DNA from: Strongylocentrotus droebachiensis
Lineage: Eukaryota > Echinodermata > Echinoidea > Camarodonta > Strongylocentrotidae
NCBI GenBank assembly: GCA_035222895.1
Contig: JAVYIG010002537.1
Location: 62,001 to 126,000, forward strand
DNA: 64,000 nucleotides
Direction of reading: 5' to 3'
Of this stretch, positions 1-11,337 are shown one piece after another. The position numbers and the translations under genes are program-made. A model generated the notes under the pieces. The model was not told where the DNA came from, ran no database searches, and was given only the letters and a program-made list of their open reading frames with translations. The first letter of the stretch is position 1, and the number at the start of each line of letters is the position of its first letter.

Positions 1-950
1 GAGTTGATGAGGTCTAATCCCTCCTATAAACTAGTACAGATAAGCTTTAAGGAAGTTCAAATAAATTGAAATAAATTGAAATGAAGCTCATTACTGATAT
101 CAATAGAAGAAGGAGAATGTTTAAAAACATAAATTTAGGCAAAGAAATTAGCACTTCACACAGAGAAGAATTTGTTTTTCTTCTTTTTTCTTTGCCTCAT
201 CAGAGGATTTATTGATTATATATACATGGTTACATTCAAAGATACAATACTACAAATCAAATTTACATAATCGCAAAAACATTATTATTGCCATAACAAA
301 GAATTGAAATTAAGTTTTGCTTTGCAAAGCAATTGAATCATAATTAACATACAAATTATACTGATAGTTTTGATTCCCTCTCTTTTTTTCTTTTCTTTTT
401 TTTTCTTTTCTTAAATAACACCCAACAGTTCTTTTGGTAAAAGCTTTCTGGTCATCTTTAAGTTTGATTTACTTTCCATTCTTTTTATAATTTCTCTATG
501 GAGATTTTGTTTAGAAGCAACTTTTCTCTTGTCTATCCCAGTTATATTTCGTTTAACAATCAATTTATAAATGATCCAAAATGCTATTGTAAAGAATAAA
601 ATACAATGACTTTCACAATCTATTTTGAGTAGGTGTTGGATATTGAGCGTCAGTATCCTTACTTTGTATATATCTCTTAATATTTCTTTGATATGTTTAA
701 TGAAGGGCTCAATTAGTTTGCATTCTATAAATGCGTGATTCATATCCTCACAGATCATTAAACCTGCTCATATGCTATGAAATCATGTCTTATGATTAAA
801 CTAGTAAATCACTAGAGGAAGGACAATTTTAAATAGGTCAACATCAATCTGTTCAAATTGTGTTTTGGCATCTTATAATCAACAACAGTACTCTACAATT
901 TCCCGTACTTACTGTGTATAATGGATGTAAATTGCATTAAAAAGGACTTA

Positions 951-1139
951 AAGCCCCTCTGCACTAGTTTGGCATGGAGGGATTAGACCTCCCTTCAAGG
1001 TCACTGGCAAGTGGTTATCTCATCAAATCAGCTCTTAATTAACATAAGAAAAAGGGCATCATGGGGGATCAACGGGAACCGCTTAGGCATTGTTGGCTGT
1101 ATAGAGGGCGCAAGTAGCTATAAGTAGTGCAGAGGGGCT
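951..1139. mobile_element. MITE with perfect 16-bp terminal inverted repeats
   Basis: The ends are AAGCCCCTCTGCACTA (951-966) and its exact complement (1124/1125-1139). A 14-bp direct repeat, TTAAAAAGGACTTA, stands at 937-950 and again at 1140-1153. The element is about 189 bp with no coding capacity. Bases 9-39 match the complement of 961-991, so the extreme left edge holds part of a second, inverted copy. Confidence 0.75.
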
Positions 1140-1196
1140 TTAAAAAGGACTTAATTCATGACAAAGATAAGGGTATACCAGGAAGTCAAAACTCAC

Positions 1197-1285
1197 CCTG
1201 GCTCTCTAGCTGATCTTCTATCCACCTCTTGGTGCCATGATAGTTGAACTTGCCTCCTCCAGACAGGAAGAACAGCAGGTTATAC
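1197..1285 (-). CDS. NCLN: Nicalin exon 7 (last exon in the window)
   Basis: 89 nt, acceptor AG at 1287-1286, donor GTGAGT at 1196-1191. It encodes [20 protein letters not shown] followed by WIEDQLESQ. The exon ends one base into a codon, so at least one more exon must lie to the left of position 1. The acceptor is only about 15 bp from the end of a TTAA-flanked repeat (1302-1693). Confidence 0.94.
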
Positions 1286-4200
1286 CTAAACAACAAACAT
1301 ATTAAAGGCATCGTTTAACAATGTTAAATCTAAGATGAATGGCCCTACGTGTTATCAGTGTTTGTGAGATGGTGTAATATTGAAGCCCTAAAAAAATTGC
1401 TCTTCAAAATGATCATGAAGTGCCTCAAAAAAGAAAAAAATCTTTGAGTGACCGGTTTTAATTTACCGGTACTCATTTCCCCCAATAGGCTGTAGTGTTA
1501 TAAAAAACGTTAGGAAAATGCAAAATTTGATTTTGATTTCTAATCATAAATATCTTGATAATCAGACAGGCAATCGGCTTGTAAAAGTCATGGGGTTCCT
1601 GACTGCCCTAAAGGTTTATAATTATCATTACAGCATGAGCTAAATTCAGGATTTTGTTTCAGAATCTGAGACAAAGATACACAATCCCTTTAAGGACTCT
1701 TCAAACGGATTAGGACCCTACCTAGAGTGACCTTACAGTCTTAATGATGAGTATATCATATGGTAGGAAATGGTACCTTGTGTATACAACAACATTTGAC
1801 TTCTTATAAGAAGCACTGTATTGGAATTTTGGACCTGTCCAGGATACCGGTGCTTCCTTTACCGGTACACTCTCTTGTCTCAATGTAAAAGACAATGGAA
1901 TCAGAAGAAAAATGTTGGAGGGAAAGTTGAAACTCTCTTTGATATAGGACTATCTGCTGAAATACATGGAAAACTGTGAAACTAGGGAATTTGGGGTAAA
2001 ATGAAAGTTTAGAACACATATAGTAAATTGCAAATAATGATAATCTACTGATCGAATCTCATAGTAAAATAAAATTTTCAAATTTCTGGTGATCACAGGA
2101 TGTACATATTTTTTACAACTCGTCTAAATTCATCCCATCATCAAGTTTAAGAATACGATTAACAATGACAAAGTCGACATAACTCTAGTTTCTCCAGTTA
2201 GGCATTCGATATTACATTAGCGTAGTAAATATATACAAAGAGAAAATAAAGACATGAACAAAAAGGGATAATTTGCTCTTGGCCGGCACTAAGTATGAGA
2301 CCTACTTACTTGGCATGGGTTCTAGAGCTGGTATATAGCTTACTGAAGAGTCTCGCTAGCTCCAGCAAGGCCACCACTCCACTTCCGTTAGAGTCTGCTC
2401 CGTGAGACAGATGCTGCAATACAGTTTGATATTTTCAGAGCAAAATTATTTATTATTATTTTGTTTTGTTTTGGCAAAGACAACGATAATCAGTTAATAC
2501 AAAACAAGAGTCATTTAGGAAAAGAGTCACATGGATGCCGGAAAAAGATTAACTTTATAACTATAACCAAAAGGTCTTCTTTTCCAATCCATGTGACTTT
2601 ACAGAAATGCAAAAAATAAAATGGTGAGATTGAAAATAATTCGAGGATAAATTCATACACAACGGATTTGGATGTGCAGAGAACTAAAAGTTGTTACAAA
2701 TTGTATCATCAGATAACTTCAAACCACAAAGGTTCAGGACTATCATACCGAATAAAATATTGAAGTTAATCTTAGAAAATAACCTCACTCATCCCATACC
2801 TTCATGCAACTGTCGTGACACCAATTGTACATTGCAACTTTTAAATGATAACTGATCATGGTTTATGTACGTTAAATTGGTTCAAGGTTCAACGCAAAAT
2901 GGGGTCATGGGACAAATACCTGTAGCCCCTACATTTCTCTGTAGACCCACAGGCTTCCCCACGCACAGTACTGAAAAGTACATTCTTTTGTTTTAATGTT
3001 TACATCTCCAAATCCAATAAGTAGATGATAATACAAATGTTGTCTATCCCCATCCTTACAGAAGACTGTTTTAGTGACCATCTGTACAGAATGACCACAT
3101 TTTTTGTTTCCCTTGGTAATGGTTTCTCATTTAAATATGTACTCTAGAACCTGTACATAAAAACCACCTGCCTATAAAGACCACTTTTCTTGTCTCCCTT
3201 GAGTGGTCTTTATAGACGGGTTTCACTGTACTTACTGGAGCAGCACCAAAGGCATCGTAATGGGCCACTACAGCTAAGGTTGGTAGCTGATCCTCTACAC
3301 CCTTCCCTGTTAGCTGGCCCTGTATAAACAAACAAATTTATATCATGGTGACCAAGTCTCTCACAAAACACAAGTTAGAGTTCATTGAGGAATTAAAGGG
3401 ATATGGTAGTTGAGTTTTGTTGCAGAGGGTGCTACACAAAATGATTTTTTTTTTTTGGTGAGATAATGAAAAATTGAGTGTCAAATTTGAAAGAATATAC
3501 AATTAAAATGATGAAAATGAAATCATCTTTTTAAATCAAAATTGGTTCACAGATGGTTGAAATATCCATAAATGAAATTATAAGAATAAGAGTGATAACC
3601 ATGCACTTTGAAGGCATTTGTGGTCTTAAACAAGAACTCAAGTATCCTTTTAACAGGTTTTAACTAATTACAGCTTCTACAAAAAATAACTAAGATATCT
3701 CAGCAATTGATTCTTTCATCTGTAAGGACACTTTTCAAGACCTTTTGTGTCTATACTTCATGAGGTTTACAATAAGAATTAGTGGACCAATCATAGCAGG
3801 GAAGGTTGCTCTGCCATACTTTGGAAATATAAGGATCTCGTCAGCTGAGATACCCAGTGGTGTTAACTCATAAACATTTAAACAATGCACTTCTTGCTCT
3901 CAGAAGACCAGCCATTTTTGTTGTGTTTCTACTGCATCAAGCATACCATTTTATTTACATCAATACTACAATTTCTGCATGTTTAAACTTCACTATCCAT
4001 AGATTGTATACACCTCTATCATCTTAAACTTACAACTGGAAAGTCACAATCGTCCATTTTATATAGTTTCATCAGATATGACCACTGACTATGCTATGAC
4101 ATGAGTTGTGATGGCTCAGTGGTAGAGCAGTGGTCTTGTAACCAAGAGGTCCCAGGTTTGAACCCAAATCAATGTACTTGTGCCCTTTTGATAAGGCTTT

Positions 4201-7200
4201 AATCCTCATTACCAAGTCCCAAGACAGGGCTTAGAGCTGTTGGTCCCTGGGGGGTGTTTCACAAAGATCTTAAGTAGAACGTTGGACTTGAAAATTATGG
4301 AGAGCCATTTGTAGCCTAGAAATGAAATATATCCAATAGCAGAAATTCAAGTATTTTAGACTTTTTATAAATTCCACATCAAGAACATGAAATCTCCTTG
4401 ATAAAAGAAAATATGAATGATTTGAATCAAGATTTGTATGCCTTTTGAAATAACTTTTACCAAATATTTTCAAAGATGCTAACGGCTTTCCATAATTGTA
4501 AAGTCCAACTTAGAGATAAGTTCAACTTCAGGTCTTTGTGAAACACCCCCCCCCCCCCCCACCCCCTAGTTGCTTAATACTTACAAACATATACACATGC
4601 TTTCTTAAAAGTCAGGTAAAGCAATCCTCAAACATCATCACATTTTTAATGATTTGAGATAATATTCTATATGCCTACCTGGAAGCTGATGATATGGCCA
4701 TCCTTGACAGGTTTAGCCTGAGATCCAGACACAACCATCTGGAATCCATTGGCATACACTGCACTCAGTAGCGCTGAAAGATAGACACAAACAAAAAAGG
4801 ATCATTATTATTCAATTTAGACAGGTTTTCACATTGAATTAAAGATACTATGTCCCTTTTGCAGCCAACATCAAATTCTGTAGAACTTTGCAGGAATTAT
4901 GAATATGTCATGTATGTCCTATCTGTGAAATTTAAACATTAGCAGTGTCCTAATATTCAAATTATGCAAGGAAACCTGTCTACTTGCTAGACTTGCTAGA
5001 CAGACACTATTGAGTGACTGACTGGCTTTAAGTTTCTTTTTTTGGAAATAACATACATAAAATGAGCTGTAAAGGGTACATGAGCATTCGTCTACATCAA
5101 TAACCCACTTCTTGTAATGGCCAAAATTAAACTGATTGAATCTTTGCGCAGCATAAAACGTACGATCATTCAGTACAATGGTCTGAAAATCAGACTATTA
5201 CTTACTGGCTCTATAGCTCTTAAGTTGATTCGACAACTGATAGTCGTTATTTTCCCACTTAAAGGCATTTTCAAGCACCCCTTTTTTTAGGGAAGTTCTA
5301 AATTAGTATCATCTTTCAAATGCCATTGGAATTTAACCTTTTCATTTTTTTGGCCTGCAAATGGGACATATCGGTAGTACCTTTAAGATTTATGTATTAT
5401 GCATCAGAGTAATTGAATGTTACATTTAAGATTCCTAAATAATCAGCTTCCAGCAACACCTAGGTTTAGAGTTAGGGATAGTCTAAGAGAAGAGTCTAAG
5501 AGAAGAGGCAAAACATGTGAGCCGCCATCTTGGATTATAATGACAATGGAAAAAAAAACTTTGTGTCTCCCCCTTCATTTTCATTGATCAGCCATCAGAA
5601 TTTATTATAGGATTTTACCTGATCGGCCAAACTGATTATCGGTTACAGGGTTATTATCAGGGCATATCTGAATGAGGTTTCTTTCTTCACGGACTGACTT
5701 GTCTCACGTCTCTAATAGACTTACCCTGAGCAGCTGAAGGTGCTTGGTCACCACTGACTGCTTGCTGGATGTCACTGTGAATGGACAGCAGCTCGTCATC
5801 CTCTGTTGCAAAGTAGACTGGCATGTTGGCCTCCTGCTCCAACATTAGAGGCTCTAACTCCATCCATTGCTACAAGCAAGAAAGGTGAAAAAATACTCTG
5901 TCAGAATTGAAAAGCTTTAGTGTTGTACAAGGTGAATAGAGACATCAGGGAGGTGTTTCACAATGGCCTTTTTCAATGACAAATGACAAATGACAAAAAT
6001 AGTGACAAATCTGCTGATAACCAATCAGAAGCAAGGATATCACTAGCTTATAACAAAAACTGTCATTTGTCACTGACAAGTTTTGTGAAACACTTCCCTG
6101 AGTAAATGACGTTTTGAGAAAGTGCTTTGACAAAACATGTATCTACCCCTCCATCTACCCCTCCACCCACATCCCCCCCCCCCCCCCACTTCCTCTCAGT
6201 GAAGGATGCATACTTTTTTCATTTACTTTACTCATGGTAAAACAAAATATAAAACAACATTGCATCAATACTGAGGCCAAAAATTATGGTAAAACAATTT
6301 TGATAGTGGTATTATACTGCATGTTGTTCTTGTTTCCTTTTAAAACTTCCCCCCACCCCCCCCCCCCCCAAGAAAAAAACAAAAATTAATTTAAGAAAAA
6401 TAAAAAATCCCATAACACATTGAATGAAAAAAATAAATGCTATTGTGCTACTATCTTTTCCGTTTGAACACATGCTGTCACAGATAACTTACATTGAGTA
6501 CATCCTGCGGTGAAGAATTCAAGGATTCAGGAAGCAGGATGACCAGTGCTCCTGCTCCCTGCTCTTTGAGCTCCTTGTAGCGGTCAGCAGTCATCTCAGA
6601 CAGCTTGGCTAGGACGCACCTCCTGGTGACCATCTTGGCTGAAATGGGCCGAGCTTCAAGGTTGACCAGGGTGTTACGACAGCCTATAAAGTAAAATGCA
6701 CAAACATTTGTTCATCAGTCTAGATTTTGCCTAATTATGATAAATGCATGTTTACAGTTGCCAACTTGATGCTTAGTAAATTCAGCAAACTCCATATATG
6801 CGTGCGCCTTTAATAGTACACTGAATTAATCGTTAAGTCAGCATCAAATTGGCAATGCAAAAACAGTGCAGTGGGGTGAGGGCGCGCGCGTGTGTTCAGT
6901 TAGTTTACAGTCGCTAACTGAACACACGCACGCGTGCCCGCCCGCACCTCACTTTCGGTACGGTGTGCAATTGTATTGTGCTGCAGTTTGCCGTGAATCC
7001 TGTGAGAAAGTGCATATAGACCCTAGAGTAAAGGACCCGGTTTTCGGCCACTTAAGACAAAATCCTATTTTTTGGACTCTTTACTTCCTATTTATTATCA
7101 TTTCTTGTTCAAATCATGAAGTAAATATTATTATTATTTAAACAAAAAAAAAGAATCCCAGAAAAAAATCACTAATTGCCATGACAATATTCATTTCAAT

Positions 7201-8424
7201 TTTCACTGTTTTGGAGCCAGTTATCGGCATAGCGAACCAGTTTTTCGGACGCATGTACAAAGTCAATAGGAAGCGCTCGCGCGCGCCGTGCGTTTCCGCG
7301 CTGATGTACATGTATAGCACAAGCGGGCGGAGCAGGTATCCCACGCCGGAGCTCCCGGGTGCTCGCCTGGCCGAAGACAGGCACAGCGGTGATCGAAAGT
7401 TGGAATCTGAATTAGACAGACATATTGTGTGTGCGTGGCGGGGTCCGGCTGCATTGATTTAATACATGCGATGAGATACTTTTGAGCTTGCGACCAACAC
7501 AAAATCGGGCTCTAAATCTGAAAAATACTTAAAATAAAGCTCATTTTATGGTACCCATATTTCTTACATACACGCGTAAGAAACTCGATTTTTCAGATTT
7601 GGGTAGCGGGACCGCCGATTACATCGCTAAAATGTGATATTTTAGGATATATTTTCCATTGCAAATGTGGTTCTTCAGTGACTCTGGCATGGTATGGTAT
7701 GTGTGGGATATGTGATATGCTATTATGCGATGTATTTTAAAGGGATTTTACCATGCATCCAATGGATCGGCCGAAAACTGGAGCTGTCCAATTACCGGCT
7801 CCTTTACTCTAGGTCTAGTCCAAGTCTTTATTTTTAGGAAAAATACTCCGAAAAAGATAAGATAATTGACACGAAACAGGTAACAAACATATCAACTTTT
7901 AAATCATGACCTTTAATATTTGGACATTTGATGAATATTTACTTCCTTTTGACTTTTGGGTAGAATCTAAGCTATGTTTTTCTCCACACCGGAGTAACGG
8001 GTCAAATTTTGGCCTACTTTTGAACTAGCGCCGAATATATCACTTAGATTAATATTTACAAATTGAAATATATTTTGCACTCTATTCAACACTCGAGTCT
8101 AAGGAATACGAACAAAAATCGCTAGCCAGTCAGTCGCCAAACATGGGCGCCGCGCCCGTATACCGTGGCCGCGGCGCGCGGCCAGCCTAGCCATATACCG
8201 ACCGATGCATGGAACAAAGGCAAGCCCCGAGCTCCCCCGAAAGTCTCCGTCATCTTACCGTACTGTGTCCCTTGCAGGTCGAACTGCTGCATTCGATAGG
8301 CGGTGAAGTCATGAGCCCCATGTACGGGCGAAATTGCGATCAAAATCGGAACTAAGAGAAGACATGTCCACGGAAAATGTCCCCTTACTACTTCGACAAC
8401 TTCCTCCGCTTCTGCAAACCACAT
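1197..8424 (-). CDS. NCLN: Nicalin (nicastrin-like ER membrane protein), exons 1-7, 3' part beyond the window
   Basis: Seven minus-strand exons join in frame: 8424-8259, 6683-6493, 5869-5725, 4773-4679, 3319-3236, 2413-2310 and 1285-1197, giving 874 nt or about 291 residues. Every intron has GT..AG ends. The start gives an N-terminal hydrophobic segment (about residues 19-34) followed by [16 protein letters not shown], characteristic of nicalin. Further hallmarks are [39 protein letters not shown] and [17 protein letters not shown], which belong to the M28-peptidase-like lumenal domain. In vertebrates nicalin is an ER membrane protein of about 560 residues that works with NOMO and TMEM147, also within the multipass translocon. 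The lumenal domain is related to nicastrin and aminopeptidases but is not known to be a protease. The C-terminal half, including the usual C-terminal membrane anchor, lies beyond the left edge; I see no further exon in 1-1196. The family call is very secure. Confidence 0.95.
1302..1693. mobile_element. TTAA-flanked dispersed repeat, family 1, copy A (nicalin intron 6)
   Basis: It begins TTAAAGGCATCGTTTAACAA and ends AATCCCTTTAA. Two diverged relatives occur at 17744-18155 (same strand) and 27852-28188 (reversed). All three have TTAA at both borders, which suggests a nonautonomous DNA transposon using TTAA targets (piggyBac or Kolobok style, inferred). The shared core includes GAGTGACCGGTTTTA and CCCCAATAG.CTGTAGTGT. 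Confidence 0.75.
2310..2413 (-). CDS. NCLN: Nicalin exon 6
   Basis: 104 nt, acceptor AG at 2415-2414, donor GTAAGTAGG at 2309-2301. It encodes [13 protein letters not shown] and [19 protein letters not shown]. The GADSNGSG motif matches the metal-binding neighbourhood of M28 peptidases as kept in nicalin. Confidence 0.95.
3060..3229. repeat. Dispersed repeat, family 3, copy 1 (nicalin intron 5)
   Basis: About 170 bp matching 21957-22137, with internal re-use of a short AAAGACCAC unit and an end of GGTTTCACTGTA. It stops within a few bases of the donor of nicalin exon 5. It is noncoding and looks like a MITE-type repeat. Confidence 0.7.
3236..3319 (-). CDS. NCLN: Nicalin exon 5
   Basis: 84 nt, exactly 28 codons; acceptor AG at 3321-3320, donor GTAAG at 3235-3231. 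It encodes [15 protein letters not shown] and [12 protein letters not shown], the most conserved part of the M28-like domain. A dispersed repeat begins only a few bases inside the intron after this donor. Confidence 0.95.
3393..3653. mobile_element. TTAA-flanked repeat, family 2, copy 1 (nicalin intron 4)
   Basis: It starts TTAAAGGGATATGGTAGTTG, carries TTTTGTTGCAGAGGG just inside, and ends with AACTCAAGTATCCTTTTAA. The borders and subterminal sequence match the element at 50036-50414. Confidence 0.68.
4097..4215 (+). repeat. tRNA-derived SINE
   Basis: TGGCTCAGTGGTAGAGC (about 4114-4130) is an A-box-like segment, and GGTTTGAACCC about 40 bp later is a good B box. Between them is a tRNA-like anticodon arm. 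It is followed by a non-tRNA body with GTGCCCTTTTGATAAGG and TTAATCCTCATTACCAAG. The body recurs inside both arms of the foldback at 38739-39671. A functional tRNA is unlikely because the acceptor stem does not close. Confidence 0.72.
4250..4551. mobile_element. MITE with GGGGTGTTTCACAAAG ends (nicalin intron 4)
   Basis: The left end GGTGTTTCACAAAGATCTTA pairs with right-end TCTTTGTGAAACACC. The subterminal pair GTTGGACTT...AAGTCCAAC continues the pairing. A pure C tract extends the right end to 4560. About 300 bp, noncoding. Confidence 0.75.
4679..4773 (-). CDS. NCLN: Nicalin exon 4
   Basis: 95 nt, acceptor AG at 4775-4774, donor GTAGGC at 4678-4673. It encodes [19 protein letters not shown] and the following KDGHIISFQ, the nicalin NGFQMV block. 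It is in phase with exons 3 and 5. Confidence 0.92.
4856..5378. repeat. Dispersed repeat, family 4, copy 1 (nicalin intron 3)
   Basis: It matches 45670-46395 in the same direction, sharing ATCAAATTCTGTAGAACTT, ATGTCATGTATGTCCTATCT, AATGGCCAAAATTAAACTGA and GGAATTTAACCTTTTCATTT. This copy keeps the empty site (around 5098-5105) of a MITE present in the other copy. A partial third copy, reversed, is at 40786-40880. Confidence 0.75.
5725..5869 (-). CDS. NCLN: Nicalin exon 3
   Basis: 145 nt, acceptor AG at 5871-5870, donor GTAAGTC at 5724-5718. It encodes the segment with [20 protein letters not shown] followed by a serine/alanine-rich stretch, matching the PVYFAxEDExLLSI region of nicalins. The exon ends one base into an Ala codon completed by exon 4. 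Confidence 0.92.
5946..6100. mobile_element. Short MITE, same end type as 4250-4551 (nicalin intron 2)
   Basis: The ends CAGGGAGGTGTTTCACAA (5946-5963) and TTGTGAAACACTTCCCTG (6083-6100) are complementary with one mismatch. The interior contains short ATGACAAATGACAAA iterations. 155 bp, noncoding. Confidence 0.75.
6493..6683 (-). CDS. NCLN: Nicalin exon 2
   Basis: 191 nt: two bases complete the Gly codon, then 63 codons. The acceptor AG is at 6685-6684 and the donor GTAAGT at 6492-6487. The encoded segment includes [32 protein letters not shown] and SPQDVLN, which align with the start of the nicalin lumenal domain. Confidence 0.93.
6883..6936. repeat. GC-rich hairpin in nicalin intron 1
   Basis: Arms CGTGTGTTCAGTTAG and CTAACTGAACACACG surround a 10-base loop (TTTACAGTCG). 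Flanking GCGCGCG and GTGAGG/CCTCAC extend the pairing imperfectly. No function is evident. Confidence 0.65.
7019..7815. mobile_element. About 800-bp TIR element in nicalin intron 1, TA-flanked
   Basis: The left end GACCCTAGAGTAAAGGA (7019-7035) pairs with TCCTTTACTCTAGGTC at the right (7800-7815). Both ends are followed inward by further matching sequence (CCGGTTTTCGGCC and GGCCGAAAACTGG). TA borders the element on each side. The short ORFs inside (about 7140-7500) have no recognisable domain. Confidence 0.68.
8259..8424 (-). CDS. NCLN: Nicalin exon 1 (start codon, signal/hydrophobic segment)
   Basis: The exon holds 55 codons plus one base, starting at the ATG at 8424-8422. It encodes an acidic N-terminus, a hydrophobic stretch ([14 protein letters not shown]) and the conserved [10 protein letters not shown] block. 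The donor GTAAGATG lies at 8258-8251, and the split Gly codon is completed by exon 2. The open frame reads on into the intron to 8122, but nicalin homology stops at the donor. Confidence 0.93.
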
Positions 8425-8511
8425 AATTTTTTCAAATAATTAAAGTAAAACAAGAAATTGTGGGGAGTTGTTGGCACGAAATGGATGAAAACGTGCAAAA
8501 AGTAGAATGCT

Positions 8512-8519
8512 CCGGAAGT
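8512..8519. promoter_or_regulatory. ETS/GABP-type site upstream of nicalin
   Basis: A perfect CCGGAAGT lies about 90 bp upstream of the nicalin ATG (8424). Such sites are common in TATA-less promoters of housekeeping genes, which suits nicalin. The transcription start cannot be seen directly, so the role is inferred from position and motif only. Confidence 0.4.
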
Positions 8520-9448
8520 ACAACGCTTCACAAGCACATTATAAATGACCCCGCCCTCGACCTGGCTGGAGCTCCTAGCTGGAATCGCTTGCACATTTTG
8601 GTATATACGTGGTGGGGAAGAATGGGGGAGGGGGTAGGGGAGGGGGTAAAAAAAATAGTGTCTCGTCAGAGCAGCCAATTGTGTTTCTTTTCAACGTGTT
8701 ACCCTTTGGTTTGCCCGCGATTTTGCATAGGACATTTTAGGGATCTGAATGGGAATTTAGGGGCGGATCCAGGATTTTGTTTTAAGGGGGCACAATTAAT
8801 ACCAAAACAAATTAAAAATTATGCGGGATGGTAGGTGTGCTATTGCCATTAATTCAAAGCCCGCGGGTCCGGGGCCGGGGGGGGGGGGGTGTCACGTGTT
8901 GGTTAGTTGGACTCCCAATGCATGAACGGTAAATGCCAGTTTGAGCAGGGTCTTTTTTAGCTGATGTTTCTGCACTTATTGAAAAAAAATACAATATATT
9001 ACACAAATAGTAGTATATATAATAAAAAGTACATCAAATGCAATGAGTTAAATAAATACAAAAATACATAGATATAATTGAAAACTTGGAAGTATGGAGG
9101 TAAACCAAAGAATCAAGATAATTGCAGAGGGGCAACTATCATAAATATTACTATTAACATTTCGGAAGTCACCCGAAATTTTTTGAAAATGGGTCTTTTT
9201 TCGAGAAAAATGCCCTAAAATAACCCTAATTAATGGGTAGGGGTTTCGAGGCTTGAGCGGCACACCCCCGGTCCAAACCAAATCTGAGTACCCCCCCCCC
9301 CCCTCTCCGTTGAGTCAGCCTACAACATTAAAAGGGCACATTTAAAAGGGTATATCCAACAAGAGCTGATCATGCATGCATGGGCCTACTTTACTGTTTC
9401 TTTTGTAGCTCTGTTAAATTTTTCAAAAACTTACTTATCAGACAATTT

Positions 9449-9533
9449 ATACGCAGGATTTTTTCAAGGGGGGGTTTTAAAATATTTTGCTCCCGAAAAT
9501 TTGAAAATCGCGCCGGCCGAAAAGTCGCTCAGT

Positions 9534-9565
<32 letters not shown>

Positions 9566-9841
9566 AAGCGGACACTTTTTTTTTTTTTTGGTCTCAAAAT
9601 TTCAAAATTTACATTTTTTTTTCGTTGGGGGGGGGGGGGGTAAGGTCACCTTATTTAGGTTAGCCGTGGGTATAATTTTTTTTTTTTTTTTTTTTTTTAT
9701 AATAAAAAAAAAAAAAAAAAAAAGGCAAAAGGGGGGGGGGGGTTTTAAGGTTATTTTAGGGGGGTTTACATACATTAAAATACCAAAGGGGGGGGGGGGT
9801 TTGAACCCCCAAAACCCCCCCCCCCCCTGCGTACGCCCCTG
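9449..9841. mobile_element. hAT-like MITE, copy 1
   Basis: Homologous end to end, in inverse orientation, to the element at 59048-59442. Its right end is GCGTACGCCCCTG. The left end (ATACGCAGGATTTTTTCAAG) is eroded. The interior is dominated by long pure G tracts and T/A tracts. The ORFs across it are Gly/Phe/Lys artefacts of homopolymers. Confidence 0.75.
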
Positions 9842-11337
9842 GTAATATGTCAGATTCTAGCATTACAAAAAAAAACATACTCGATAGTATTGGAAAGGGG
9901 CTCGATTATGATTTGAAAAGGAAGTTAAAAGGAGCTCTGTTAATTAAAGTGTAAATAACTGCACAAATATAGGGCTCTCTTTATTTATATAGCCGGCTAA
10001 ATATTTAGCCGCGTATTAGGTAATGCAAAGTTTTGGGAAATTTGAAAATTGTATGATTAGAATATTTTTTACAATTTTGATATAATTGGATTCCCCTGTG
10101 GATGTATTGTAAACACTAGAAAATTTAGCCCCTAAAACACATCTGCTTTCGAGAAATTGAATAATCTAAAAATCTAAACAATTTACCGGTGCTCCCGGTA
10201 AATTTCAAATATTTCAAATAGCGCATACTGAGCCATTCCATAGTAGCTGCGACCATGAAAATGTCAGAATATGCAGTTCTGATATATAATTGCCATACGA
10301 GAATAGCAATCGGTCGATTGTAGAAAAGAAACATTGTTTTAAAGCTTAAGTAATATCAGTTTTGAGAGGGCGCTATACAACATAACGAGTTTATTATTTA
10401 CAATTCCATCACTTTAGACCCGATTTTAACCGCAACAACGATCATTGAATATTGTAAAATCAAATATGCTTCCAATTTGTTGAACCAAATTCATGACCCC
10501 ATTACCTTTAACAGCAAAACCCTAGAAACCATACGATTACCCTGATCGGAGACTAGAACGATGATGGAAAGAGTAGGAACCATTATGAGCGACCGGAGCA
10601 GTATATGGATGAATTAAGATAGACGCTTGAAAAGAAATTAGATTGGGAGGGGGGGGGGGGGGGGGGACTAAATCCCTTTTTTACACAAAGATAGTTATAA
10701 TTAGTTAATTCATCATTATTGTATAGTCTTATCTCCCAAAATAGCAAAATAACGAACGTAGACAGTATAGCGATGAAAATACAAAATTATTGTTGTAAAA
10801 ATGATACATAATAATTTATATAAGCCCATATCGCAACTGTACGCCAGTTAAAATTGGAAAACATCTCCACCTTGAGAGAAGGAAAGAAAAGAAAAAAGGG
10901 GAGGAGCTATTAAGAATTAACAAAAAAAGAGAAACAATGATCATTCAAGGTCAATTTCGATTGACCTAAAGGTCAGTGAAGACTGCTCATTATGAGCTCC
11001 GTGGACTCTGTACCCTGTATTCGTGCTGGTATCTCCTTTCACTAGCGAGCTGCAAATTAATCCACATATCTAAAAAGACAGGTAAGTGAGTGAACAATAA
11101 CATGTTTCTTATTTTTATTACACTAGTTGCTGCCAGTATGTGTTATCATATCATACATGTACACAACATGGGTTTATGACGGTTAACATAGCATATAATA
11201 ACATTGACCATGGACCCTGGTTGGTGCATGCGTTATGATATATGATATTATGCACGTAGGCTTCGGTACCACGACGAGTTTTTAGCTGTAGCTTGCACGT
11301 GTGTAAGAATATCGCTCGTACGTTCATACGTTCATAG

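Noticed and set aside
4097..4170. Functional tRNA gene
   Set aside because: A and B boxes are present, but no closed acceptor stem; the following body recurs at 39 kb, so it is a tRNA-derived SINE.
7140..7502. Overlapping ORFs in nicalin intron 1
   Set aside because: They lie inside a TIR element, overlap in several frames on both strands and have no homology I recognise.
8122..8258. Extension of nicalin exon 1 reading frame
   Set aside because: Homology stops at the GTAAGATG donor, and exon 2 continues the protein in phase.
9372..9845. 157-codon Gly/Phe/Lys-rich ORF
   Set aside because: It runs across the homopolymers of a hAT-like MITE.
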